Shown piece by piece: positions 1-10,706 of a stretch of 64,000 bases of DNA. Each line of letters opens with the position of its first letter. Within the stretch, counting starts at the first letter, position 1. The notes below the pieces were generated by a model, which was given only the letters and a program-made list of their open reading frames with translations, did no database searches and was not told where the DNA came from. This stretch comes from Hedera helix (taxonomy: Eukaryota > Streptophyta > Magnoliopsida > Apiales > Araliaceae): positions 6,300,231 through 6,364,230 of the forward strand of contig OX359285.1 in the NCBI GenBank assembly GCA_947179155.2, written 5' to 3'. The position numbers and the translations under genes were made by a program.

Positions 1-235
1 GTCATCGGTCTCTAGTCAAGGATGAATGGGACATGCTTCAATTTCTTTTGCTCCACAACATGCCACCCACCAGTTGAAGATCTGATGCAATTAGCAATAA
101 GACATAAAAATGTCTTGAATTCTCCCTTCCTCTTCTCAATTATTATTATTTTTTATTATCTTCATTAAGTTTGTTTTGATATGGTAAAATCATGGGTGAA
201 CTTGGTGTTGATTGTCGGAGATTGGTGAAGAGAAC

Positions 236-239
<4 letters not shown>

Positions 240-270
<31 letters not shown>
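240..270. repeat. (GA)n microsatellite
   Basis: A run of about 15 GA dinucleotides. It lies in what would be the last large intron of the RDR-like gene if that gene extends off the left edge. The rest of 1-590 holds no reading frame that I recognise. Confidence 0.9.
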
Positions 271-273
<3 letters not shown>

Positions 274-531
274 CTTCATGAAGAGAAATCAATCTGTGTG
301 AATAAAACACCGTCCTCACAACAATATAGCGAATAGTTTAAATTGTTTTAAATCAAAGACATAAGTGGTATTAGACACGTGGGCCCATCGTCCACAGTTT
401 AGTTTGCCATCGTCTCCCATATTAAATTGTGAACAGTGGCCTAATCTTTAGCCATTGGATTAAGCTTTGAACAGTGAGAGATGTGTTGTAAGATTATAGT
501 TATCCTTACAACTCTAACTATAATTCACTCC

Positions 532-533
<2 letters not shown>

Positions 534-576
<43 letters not shown>
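534..576. repeat. (TA)n microsatellite
   Basis: About 21 TA units directly left of the short inverted-repeat element at 591-733. A second TA run lies at 745-767 on its other side, so the element sits inside or splits a TA tract. Confidence 0.9.
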
Positions 577-581
<5 letters not shown>

Positions 582-590
582 TAGGTATTC

Positions 591-733
591 ACAGCAAACG
601 GTTGTTGCCAATATATTGCTGTTAGAGGTTCTAGCGGTAGTACATAAAAAATAATTTTAACGCTTGCCACTAAAACCTCTAGCGGTAGCCGGTAGGGACT
701 TTAACAACAGTGTTTCCAGTAACCGTTTGCTGT
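591..733. mobile_element. short inverted-repeat element (MITE-like)
   Basis: The ends carry a perfect 13-bp inverted repeat, ACAGCAAACGGTT at 591-603 and its complement at 721-733. Inside, the motif CTAGCGGTAG occurs twice in direct orientation (about 631-640 and 679-688). Small size, terminal inverted repeats and no coding capacity fit a MITE. I could not find a convincing target-site duplication, so family and exact ends are open. Confidence 0.5.
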
Positions 734-892
734 AGATGCAGTCCCATATATATATATATATATATATGTTCCTTTGCCGTCATAAATTCTATCATATCCC
801 CCTTGAAAATTTGAGGTGTCATATGAAATGATACATTATATTTTGACTGAGTGATTACTGATTAATTAATTTTGAAATTCTTTCACATGTAG

Positions 893-1406
893 AAATCTGG
901 AAACTTCCTTGTTTTGAGCATGTTCATATCCCTGATGCCTTATTGAAGTTGTGGAAGGAAAGATATGATGCCTATAGACAAGAGATGGTTGACGCCTTGT
1001 CTTCTAACGATGAATCAAAGAATAGCCTCGCAGATGATGTTATCATTAAATACAAGCAGGTAAGATTGTCACTTAACACAAATATGACTGCATTTTTTGT
1101 AAGGAATCAACAACTCCATCGGCTATTTTTACCAAGCAAAAGAATAATATATTACTTTTTGTGTAGATGATGTATGATGCTGCAGACTTTGAAGGAAGTT
1201 CGAGGAATGCGGAAGACATCTATAAGGATGCCCTGGCGCTGTATCATGTATGTTATGATTATGCAAAGCTCAAACGAGATGTCAGTAAATGCAACTTTGC
1301 ATGGAAAGTTGCAGGTTCAGCGCTCTTCAAGTTTCATGGTTTGAAGGCAGCAGACAAGTCCATGTTTTTATGTTTACCCTCTGTTCTTGGCAAGTTGTTG
1401 ACCTAG
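893..1406 (+). CDS. RNA-dependent RNA polymerase (RDR3/4/5-type), last two exons only
   Basis: Two exons joined by a clean GT-AG intron give an open C-terminal segment. The first (893-1059) follows a TAG acceptor at 890-892 and ends at CAG|GT; the second (1167-1406) follows TAG at 1164-1166 and ends in TAG. The product contains LWKERYDAYRQEM, then ALALYHVCYDYAKL, then CNFAWKVAGSALFKFHG and a short tail LCLPSVLGKLLT. By memory of the family these match the extreme C-terminus of plant gamma-clade RNA-dependent RNA polymerases, beyond the catalytic domain. Such enzymes make double-stranded RNA in silencing pathways, though the role of the gamma clade is poorly known. The catalytic exons would lie left of base 1, so I cannot say whether this is an intact gene or a stranded fragment. 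The intron before 893 contains microsatellites and a MITE-like element. Confidence 0.65.
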
Positions 1407-1858
1407 TAGTACAAGTATTAAAAGAAGAGAGTACTGAGAAGAAGGTTCCCAAATGACGTCAATTTAGGAAACTAAATTTTGGATCTCATTTGGACCACCC
1501 TAACATTGTTATTATTAGAACTTAGAAGAATGAGTCGTGTGAACTGTGATGTAAATGTGTATTATATGTGATGTAAATGTGTATTATATGTAATGTAATG
1601 TAATGTGTATTGTTAAAATTGTATTTTTTTCGTTTTAAATTATATGATTATTATTAATTTTGTAGACAGTTTATAATATTTATTTTTATATTAATTAAAA
1701 TTAAATAATTTATTATATTTCAAATTTTAATTTTTTGAAATTGATTTTAAATAGTCAACGGCATCAAATAATATGAAATAGGGGATGGAAATGTATCATA
1801 ATGACTGGTTTTTATTTTCCACAAGTGTAATATATTGGCTTAGAAGGTTTTTTTTTTC

Positions 1859-1865
<7 letters not shown>
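1407..1865. other. 3' flank of the RDR-like gene, AT-rich intergenic
   Basis: After the stop codon the DNA becomes strongly AT-rich, with repeated TGTAATGTAA-like words near 1549-1612 that could be part of a 3' untranslated region. No gene or element is recognised. Confidence 0.4.

Positions 1866-1918
<53 letters not shown>
1866..1918. repeat. (TA)n microsatellite
   Basis: About 26 TA units. It is followed at 1921-2060 by a small GC-richer island that I could not assign to any family. Confidence 0.9.
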
Positions 1919-1921
<3 letters not shown>

Positions 1922-2265
1922 GATTCACATCCGCCCCCAACTGTACCGGCGTCGAGACCCGCACCCGGGTACCTCCAAACAAGGACTCAGACGACACCAC
2001 TATAATGACTTCCGCGCACAATCCATTTCTAAACAATAAATATATTCCTTTAGCTCACTGGGATAGATTGTATCTTAGGTCTCTCAGTGTAGTGCCACTG
2101 CTGTAGTCAAATTGAAATTTGAAATGATTCATGCAAATGAAAGCTTGCACCATTTTATAAAAAGACAACTTGCTGATTTAACGGAACAGAAGATTAATAC
2201 CGTTATTTGAAAAACAAAAACTTAAGATTTCATTATCATTGGGGAAATCAGTAGTTCAATAAGTA

Positions 2266-2617
2266 TAAAATCACTAAAATTACATTTATTTGTAAAAAAT
2301 ATACTTGTGATTAGATTATTTATTTTAATTTAATAATATTTCAGATTATTTTATTTCATGATAAAAGATTAATAATCTCTTAATGTTGAACTTTTAATCA
2401 CATAAAGCTATTTAATAGTTTAAAATAAGGAGGAATATTAATTTTAATTTTTTTTATGGGATTATATATAATCCCACATAAATAGTTTTAGAAATGATAA
2501 AAAAAAATTAATCCCCCATTATAAGATAAAATAATCCGAAATTTGTTAAATTAATACAAATAGTCCAATCCGAAATATATTTTTTACAAACAAACGTGAC
2601 CTAAGTAATTTTTTTAA
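2266..2617. mobile_element. MITE with long imperfect terminal inverted repeats
   Basis: The left arm (about 2266-2350) and right arm (about 2527-2617) are imperfect inverted copies over roughly 85 bp. Both share the words TTTGTAAAAAATATA and CAGATTATTTTAT or CGGATTATTTTAT. The centre is AT-rich and itself palindromic near 2459-2477. There is no coding capacity. Length and structure fit a non-autonomous DNA transposon; the superfamily is not clear. Confidence 0.6.
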
Positions 2618-3048
2618 TATTTTATAGGTACCAACATTTTTTAAAATTATTATTATGATTAAAAACTTATATTCTAATTTATTAAGAAAATAATATTTTA
2701 AAATCTTAATATCAACTTTTTAGTTATAGTTAATAATTAATACTATATTTAGTATGTATTTGACAAATAACTGTATAATCAAGGGTTAAGCTAATGATCT
2801 ATCTATTTTGTCGATAACGATGTGTTTTTGGACCCCACTGCATAATTTCCACACATTATCCATTTTTTGTAATGTGGAGTAGTTGAATGTTCAAACGTCT
2901 TTAGCTTAGTCGCCTCTCATACCCCACCTTCGGCACTCTCCCCTCTATCATTGTTTAGTCCAATTGACGATGATATATGAAACCAGCACACACTTTCCTT
3001 TTAGTCAACAAAAGACTATATGCTAGTTATGTTTAATGCTTTACAACC

Positions 3049-3066
3049 ATATATATATATATATAG
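3049..3066 (+). promoter_or_regulatory. probable TATA region of the malic enzyme gene
   Basis: A TATATATA run lies about 110-130 bp before the malic enzyme start codon, followed by purine-rich leader-like DNA at 3067-3086. A second TA run (3149-3169) lies in the presumed 5' untranslated region. Position is the only support; no transcript data are available. Confidence 0.4.
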
Positions 3067-3176
3067 CATAGAAAGAGAGGAGGAGCTTAAATAGCTGTTC
3101 CAGTAAGAATTTCTCGGACAGGGAAAAGAGAGTTGGTTAATTTCCTAAATATATATATATATATATATACTCTGGA

Positions 3177-3313
3177 ATGGAGAATAGTTTGAAGGATAAT
3201 GTTGTGGATTTGGATCATAAATCCACCGCTGGTGGTGGTGTTCAGGATGTCTACGGCGAGGATTGTGCCACCGAGGAACAACTTGTCACCCCTTGGACCA
3301 TCTCAGTTGCCAG
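3177..3313 (+). CDS. NADP-ME: malic enzyme exon 1 (start codon exon)
   Basis: Begins at ATG 3177 in the context CTGGAATGG and reads into the conserved plant N-terminal block DVYGEDCATEEQLVTPWTIS. It ends within the serine codon AG|T of SVAS. The remaining base of that codon is supplied at 19637, across a 16.3-kb intron. Of the 19 exons, this is the only one left of the intron 1 repeat block. Confidence 0.93.
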
Positions 3314-5702
3314 GTATTACACTAACTGACTGTATTTTTAGTGCTAATTTGTTTGCTTGTAAATTATACTATATTGAGCTAATTAAGTACTAATGCAGTA
3401 TAATTAAATACTACTCCCTTCCACAAACTAGATTCTAGTTTGCAAAATTTACGGACTTAAGTATGTATTTCCCCCCAATGTTTGTACCCTAAATTTGTCT
3501 GAGTGTTTAATTTAATACTGATTGCGTGATCACTATTATGATGATAACAACACGTGAAACTTGGAACAAAAATTAATTTGACAAATGAGACTCTTTTTAT
3601 TGAACACGGGGCAGTATCTGTTTTCACCGGACTCTGCAAAAGTTTAACTATGATCCCATTTTGAGCTACTTTTTGGACTACATTGATGTATTTGGTTTAA
3701 TCCGGACTATTTTTTGTTTGCTTGGAGAAGTTTGAACTAATTTACATCATAGATGACAAGTGGTTTGTAACATTTTCGCGGGGCACGATAGGATCTAGCT
3801 TTCTCCTGTGACTGTTTGTGACGCCCCAAATTCGGGCCTACACAACCCAATTTGAATCGTCAAAATATAAACAACAAATTAGCTCGAGAGTACACAAATA
3901 AGTCTTCCCTACAATTATTGTCATACTATTTTACAACATGGTGAAGACTACTACAGCTACAACTCGGACCATCGATAATGATTAATAAATTATTTTTAGC
4001 CTTCAACTGTGAATAATCTGATAGAATATAATAGACAATAAGTTTTCAACCAACAGCTGTAGCGGAATGATAGAATATAATAGACAAGTTTTCAATCCAC
4101 AACTGTAGCGGAATGATTAATCCATTAGGAGAGTAAAATAGATCATGATGTCTACAATTTTCCCTTACTTAAAAATTCATCATCAAGACCCATGATCATG
4201 ATCATGCCAGTCAAACAGTTTTTCTTTGCACCCAGGCCAAAGACAACTTTCACCATGTGTCCTTAAATACACTCAATAATAATATTATCTTTGCACCCAG
4301 GCCAAAGACATTCACCAATCATATTATATTTGCACCCAATTCAAAGATACTCACAACTTAAATCTTGATGATTAGTACAAATAATAGTGACATAAATGAT
4401 GAACGAAAATAATAAGAATAATAAGATAAAAGAATAAACATTTGAGATTTGAAATTTAAATTGTCCATAGTCCAATCATGTCCAACTTGTCAACACGATG
4501 TTCAAAATATCGATTTGAGTTCAAGAATGATATTTAAGATTCACAGTTCAAAAATAACGTTTACAATTCAACCAGAAGTTTGAGGTCAATAGGAAAGTTC
4601 AGGTAAAATAATATTAAATGAAGCACAAACTATTAGGGAATATATAATCATTTCCAGAATTTTTACCGTTTGATGTTAAAAATTGTAGAAACGAACAATA
4701 CTTACTTACCATAGTAAGTTTAAATTTAAGAGTATGAAAGAAAATGATATTCCTTATCTTGGCACGTGGATAATGTTTTCTATGAATTTGATCAACCTGA
4801 AGTATTCTTGCACTTCTACTGATATTTTCTCTCTACATCTCTACCTTACTAATGCTCAAGTGTTGGGGCTGTGTTTTTGTGCTGGTGTGTGTTTAGTTGC
4901 TCAATCGAGCAACCATTTTGTAGTAAAACATAGGAGACGTCAAGTTTGAAAACTTTTGCTTGTTTGATAAAACAAGTGGGTTCCTCAGAAGAAAAACCAA
5001 ACTTCAGGCACACTAAGTTTGACAAATTATACCAAGTTAAATGAGTAGTGGGTCCCACAGGAGAGTAAGTGATAAAGTTTGTTGAAAAATAAGCCAAACG
5101 TGCAATCTTTCAACAATTATTTAATTATTCACAATTATTCACCAATTATTATTATATTATTTATCTTCTGCATTATTGCCCATTAGCCAACCAACCACAA
5201 AAAACAAATAATGATGCCCTCTTTTATTTCTTTATCATTCTTTTAGCCTTCATAATTACAATTTATCCCATTTTATATTTATTATTATAATATCCAAAAT
5301 ACCAAGTAACAATAGAATATAATAATTAAAGTAATGCTATAACAGTGACAACAATAATATAAAATGAATAAAGAAAAAGAAAGAACACGTTACCGTGACA
5401 ATTATTAGTTTAATAATGTGAAATACTGTGTATAAGCTACTGTACAATTATTGGTTCAATAATATAAACTACTGTTCAATAGCAATTATTGATTAAATAA
5501 TATAAAATACTGTGTAATGACAATTATTGGTTCAATAAAGTCAAATACTGTGCAATACCGTGTGTTACTGTGGAATAACGTGTTATACTGTTCTTTTATC
5601 ATCGGGTAATTTAACAGTTAAAATTGATAGTACCGTTGACATTTTTTTTTAATTAAAAATGTTATTTCTGTCATTTTGAGTGTCGGACAATTATGTTGTT
5701 AT

Positions 5703-5764
<62 letters not shown>

Positions 5765-8700
5765 AATATATTTATTGAATCATAAATATTTACATACAGG
5801 AAGTAAATTATAGAAAGTAATACAATTAACTTGGTTACTAAAAGAAGGACTCAGGAAACAGAGAAGAAACTTAAGATTAGTCAGAGAAGGAGCTCTGAGT
5901 CTTACGAAGTTTCTCAGGTTTCTTCCTAAGGTAGGTTTCAGTCCCTTAACTATGAATGCAAGTCTTCCTTTTATAGAGTAAGGAGTGAGTTGCGTACAAT
6001 TATTGCGGAATCTTACTATTACAGACTGACAAATTACTTTATAAAAAGTAAAATGATTACAGACATATTACTATTGATGAATAGTAGACACTTTTGACTA
6101 ATTACAGACACTTTTTACTGTTTGCTTTTACAAAAGGAGGAAAAACAGTATTCTTTTGACTCAGCGTGCAAGGGCAGGGGCCCTAAAGCATTGGATGCTT
6201 AAAAATGAGTGCGCGGGCACTGATGACTGGGGACCACAACATGTGGCGAGGAATCTGACTGTCGGCAGGGGCCGGAAGTGATCTTACTGACAGCATGGGC
6301 CGGATTTGACTAATGCTCACGAGAGCTAAATAGGAGCCATAAGAGTTTAGACAAATGGATCCTGTGCATCCTGGAGGTTGATGATGCCATAGGGTCTTGT
6401 TTTACTGAGGCTTGAGATGACTTTGAAGAAGATGAAGAATCCTCTTCTTTAATGGTATTAACTCTTTCTTGTATTGCTTTAGCTAACAGGTTTAGCTCAG
6501 CAGTACTATATTCTTTAACTCCTGCTAAAGTAGCAGCAACTGAAGAACTGGAACTAGAACTTTTAACTTTGCCTTTGCTGGAGGAGCCAACATTTTTCAA
6601 CTTTACTGGGGTAACCGGAGTTACAGGAAATTCTTTAAGAACTTGTTGGACAATTCTATCAATGTCGAATTTGTCCCACCATTTAATAAAGAAAATTCTT
6701 GTAACTACAGGGGGTTTAACAGAAGGAGGAAGATTATACTGCCACTTCAGAATCCAAGGGATTTTGAATTTACTAACAAATTGGAGCAGTATTGGGATAC
6801 CTTCACCTTCCATTTTAAGGTTGAAAGGGGATTTATTACTGAAATGGTTTACTTGAGCTAGAAGACGCTCAGGAAAGAGGTCTGAAGTTGGGCCATATCT
6901 AGACCACCAAAGGGTAAACCAGATTGGGATCTGACTTTTAAATTTATGATCAAACTGGATAAACCAGGAGTGACTGAAATTAGAGCTTTGGTATAAAAAG
7001 ATTTTATGCCAAGCATCTAAGTAATCAAAATAACAAAAATAATTACTGAAAGAAGGATCAAGATCTTTTTCAAGGACCCTTAGATCAGAAAGATGATGAG
7101 AAAGATGGTGATTTTCCCACTCTTCCCCAGAAATAATTTTCTTAATATATAAAGAATGAAAAACAATTTTTGAATTATCATTCTTATCAAAAATAGGTTT
7201 AATATTAATAGAATCTGTATTAATAAAAATATTTTTATAATAAGAAAGGGATTTGTAGGGTGCTGGAGGAGTAAAATGCCAGCCAGGAGGGAAAAACTGG
7301 GCTTCAAGTTTAACTGGATCATTTTTTGGGTCCATATAGGGCTCAATGTAAAACAAATTAACTTCATAGTTTGGGATGTACTGGGAATTTGGTTTATATT
7401 GACTAGGTTTTTGAATCTGGGACAGGGCCTGAGATTCAAATGGATCATATGGTTTGGGTTGACTGGCAAGGGCTGAACTGTAGGGTTTAGGGATTTGGCC
7501 TAAAACCTGGAATTGGGTGGAGGGAGGTTTAACTAGGTAACTGAGGTGAGGAACAGGAATCATAGTTCCTTTACTCTTACTGGGCTGTCCGGAGACAGGA
7601 GCTTTACCACGGTCACGCTTCTGTTTCTCTCTTTCACTCATTTTTGGTACCTGATTGGAGAAACTCTCTGGTCAGAAAATCAGGAATAGAGTTTTGACTT
7701 CCTTTAATATATTCAATATCAAAATCAAAAATTGATAAAATAGCTTGCCACCTAGCAAAATTTTGTTTAGACGCAATGTTTTCAACATCTTTTTCTAAAA
7801 CATATTTTGCAGACTTGCAATCAATTCTAACCAAAAACTTTTGATTCAATAAATCACTTTGAAATTTATTAATGCATAAAACTAGAGATAAAATCTCTTT
7901 TTTAATAGTTGAATAATTAATCTGGGTTGGATTCCAAGTATGTGAGTAAAAACAGACAATTTGCTCGGAAGAAGTAGGAGTTAACTTTTGCTTAAGAATA
8001 CCTCCGAAGCCAATATCAGAGGCATCAGTTTCAACTATTTTGAAAGCTGTAGGATTAACTATTCCAAGACAAGGAAAAGTCCTAACATGCTTCTTTAAAT
8101 TTTTTACGACAGAAGTATGAACATCTGTCCAAGGAGGAGGATTAGTTTTTAATCGATCAAATAGAGGTTTACAAATGATTCGCAGATTTTTATAGAACTC
8201 ACTGATATAGTTCAGAGAACCTAAAAATCTTTGAAGCTGATTTTTGTCAGTAATAATACCTGGGAATTTACTAGCAAATTGAATTGCTCTAGCAATGGGG
8301 TGGACTTGACCATACAGAATGTTATGGCCAAAAAATTTAACTTGAGTTTGGAATAAACTACATTTTGACTGAGATAGAACTAATCCATCAGATTGAACAG
8401 TTCTAAAGAATGAATTTAGATGTTTCCAATGTTCTTCAATAGAGGTTGAGAAAATTAGAACATCATCAATATAAACAATTGCAAAATGACTGAAAGGATT
8501 CAAAATATCATTCATAATATTCTGAAATTAACTAGGAGCATTCTTAAGGCCAAATGGCATAACATTCCATTCATAGTGACCAAAAGGTGTAGTAAATGCT
8601 GTCTTATATCTATCTTCTTCATGAATTTGGATTTGCCAAAATCCACTCTTAAGGTCGAATTTACTAAAGACAACTGCTTGACTCAGCCTACTAATTAAAT

Positions 8701-10635
8701 CTTTTTTATTTGGTAATGGATACCTAATCCATTCCAAAACCTTATTTAAAGGATTATAATTAATAATTAATTTGGGTACTCCTCTTTCTGTTTCAGAATT
8801 TTTATTGACATAGAAAGCAGGGCAAGACCAAGGGGATTTACTCTTTCTAATTAATTTTTTATTAAGTAAATCATTAATTTCTTTTTTACAAAATTCCATT
8901 AATTCATGACTCATTTGTATATAGGTCTAGCCTTAGTAGGAATTAAAAGTTCCTTGAATTCCTTAGCATAAGGTAGCCTAACAATAAAATGATCCAGTTA
9001 AACTTGCAGCCCAGTTTTTCCCTCCTGGCTGGCATTTTACTCCTCCAGCACCCTACAAATCCCTTTCTTATTATAAAAATATTTTTATTAATACAGATTC
9101 TATTAATATTAAACCTATTTTTGATAAGAATGATAATTCAAAAATTGTTTTTCATTATTTATATATTAAGAAAATTATTTCTGGGGAAGAGTGGGAAAAT
9201 CACCATCTTTCTCATCATCTTTCTGATCTAAGGGTCCTTGAAAAAGATCTTGATCCTTCTTTCAGTAATTATTTTTGTTATTTTGATTACTTAGATGCTT
9301 GACATAAAATCTTTTTATACCAAAGCTCTAATTTCAGTCACTCCTGGTTTATCCAGTTTGATCATAAATTTAAAAGTCAGATCCCAATCTGGTTTACCCT
9401 TTGGTGGTCTAGATATGGCCCAACTTCAGCCCTCTTTCTTGAGCGTCTTCTAGCTCAAGTAAACCATTTCAGTAATAAATCCCCTTTCAACCTTAAAATG
9501 GAAGGTATCCCAATACTGCTCCAATTTGTTAGTAAATTCAAAATCCCTTGGATTCTGAAGTGGCAGTATAATCTTCCTCCTTCTGTTAAACCCCCTGTAG
9601 TTACAAGAATTTTCTTTATTAAATGGTGGGACAAATTCGACATTGATAGAATTGTCCAACAAGTTCTTAAAGAATTTCCTGTAACTCCGGTTACCCCAGT
9701 AAAGTTGGAAAATGTTGGCTCCTCCAGCAAAGCCAAAGTTAAAAGTTCTAGTTCCAGTTCTTCAGTTGCTGCTACTTTAGCAGGAGTTAAAGAATATAGT
9801 ACTACTGAGCTAAACCTGTTAGCTAAAGCAATACAAGAAAGAGTTAATACCATTAAAGAAGAGGATTCTTAATCTTCTTCAAAGTCATCTCAAGCCTCAG
9901 TAAAACAAAACCCCTATGGCATCATCAACCTCCAGGATGCACATGATCCATTTGTCTAAACTCTTATGGCTCCTATTTAGCTCTCGTGAGCATTAGTCAA
10001 ATCCGGCCCATGCTGTCAGTAAGATCACTTCCGGCCCCTGCCGACAGTCAGATTCCTCGCCACATGTTGTGGTCCCCAGTCATCAGTGCCCGCGCACTCA
10101 TTTTTAAGCATCCAATGCTTTAGGGCCCCTGCCCTTGCACGCTGAGTCAAAAGAATACTGTTTTTCCTCCTCTTGTAAAAGCAAACAGTAAAAAGTGTTT
10201 GTATTTAGTCAAAAGTGTCTACTATTCATCAATAGTAATATGTCTGTAATCATTTTACTTTTTATAAAGTAATTTGTCAGTCTGTAATAGTAAGATTCCT
10301 CAATAATTGTACGCAACTCACTCCTTACTCTATAAAAGGAAGGCTTGCATTCATAGTTAAGGGACTGAAACCTACCTTAGGAAGAAACCTGAGAAACTTC
10401 GTAAGACTCAGAGCTCCTTCTCTGACTAATCTTAAGTTTCTTCTCTGTTTCCTGAGTCCTTCTTTTAGTAACCAAGTTAATTGTATTACTTTCTATAATT
10501 TACTTCCTGTATGTAAATATTTATGATTCAATAAATATATTTCAGTTTATATATTCAACTGTGCGGTCCCTTTCCTACTTCCCCTTGCATCATGCATATT
10601 TTAATTTTGAATATGATCTGTGAGTATTTAACCCC

Positions 10636-10706
<71 letters not shown>

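Larger units (their letters stand above)
8985..10549 (+). repeat. right arm of the pararetrovirus inverted repeat
   Basis: Mirror copy of 5759-7325. It holds a truncated second ORF on the + strand that lacks its N-terminal third, carries an in-frame TGA near 9300 and stops at 9872 where the left copy reads on. The non-coding tail, the TATA word (10331-10338) and the AATAAA signal (10530-10535) are retained. The junction with the RT region at about 8985 joins two opposite-strand viral segments directly. Confidence 0.85.
5759..10638 (-). mobile_element. endogenous pararetrovirus (Caulimoviridae, florendovirus-like), inverted-repeat form
   Basis: Bounded on both sides by TA tracts. It contains caulimovirid reverse transcriptase and RNase H read on the - strand (7634 to about 8985), followed by a second overlapping ORF (6310-7641). 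The movement-protein, capsid and protease part of the polyprotein is absent. From about 8985 to 10549 the sequence is a near-identical inverted copy of about 5759-7320, so the element is two opposed ends around a unique RT centre. The segment 10550-10638 has no copy in the left arm. The RT frame is broken, so this is an inactive fossil. Assignment to florendoviruses rests on the two-ORF order, the RT/RNase H character and the TA-tract location. A petuvirus-like relative is the main alternative. Confidence 0.8.

Noticed and set aside
1921..2060. GC-richer island considered as an exon or tRNA gene
   Set aside because: No cloverleaf, no A/B box pair and no open frame with resemblance to a known protein on either strand.
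3199..3393. 64-aa + strand frame over malic enzyme exon 1
   Set aside because: It is an out-of-frame reading of exon 1 and the start of intron 1. The true frame begins at 3177 and matches the enzyme family.
6452..6856. 134-aa + strand frame opposite the viral second ORF
   Set aside because: It is the antisense shadow of the 443-aa frame; the mirror-arm shadow at 9455-9853 is the same thing. No family resemblance.
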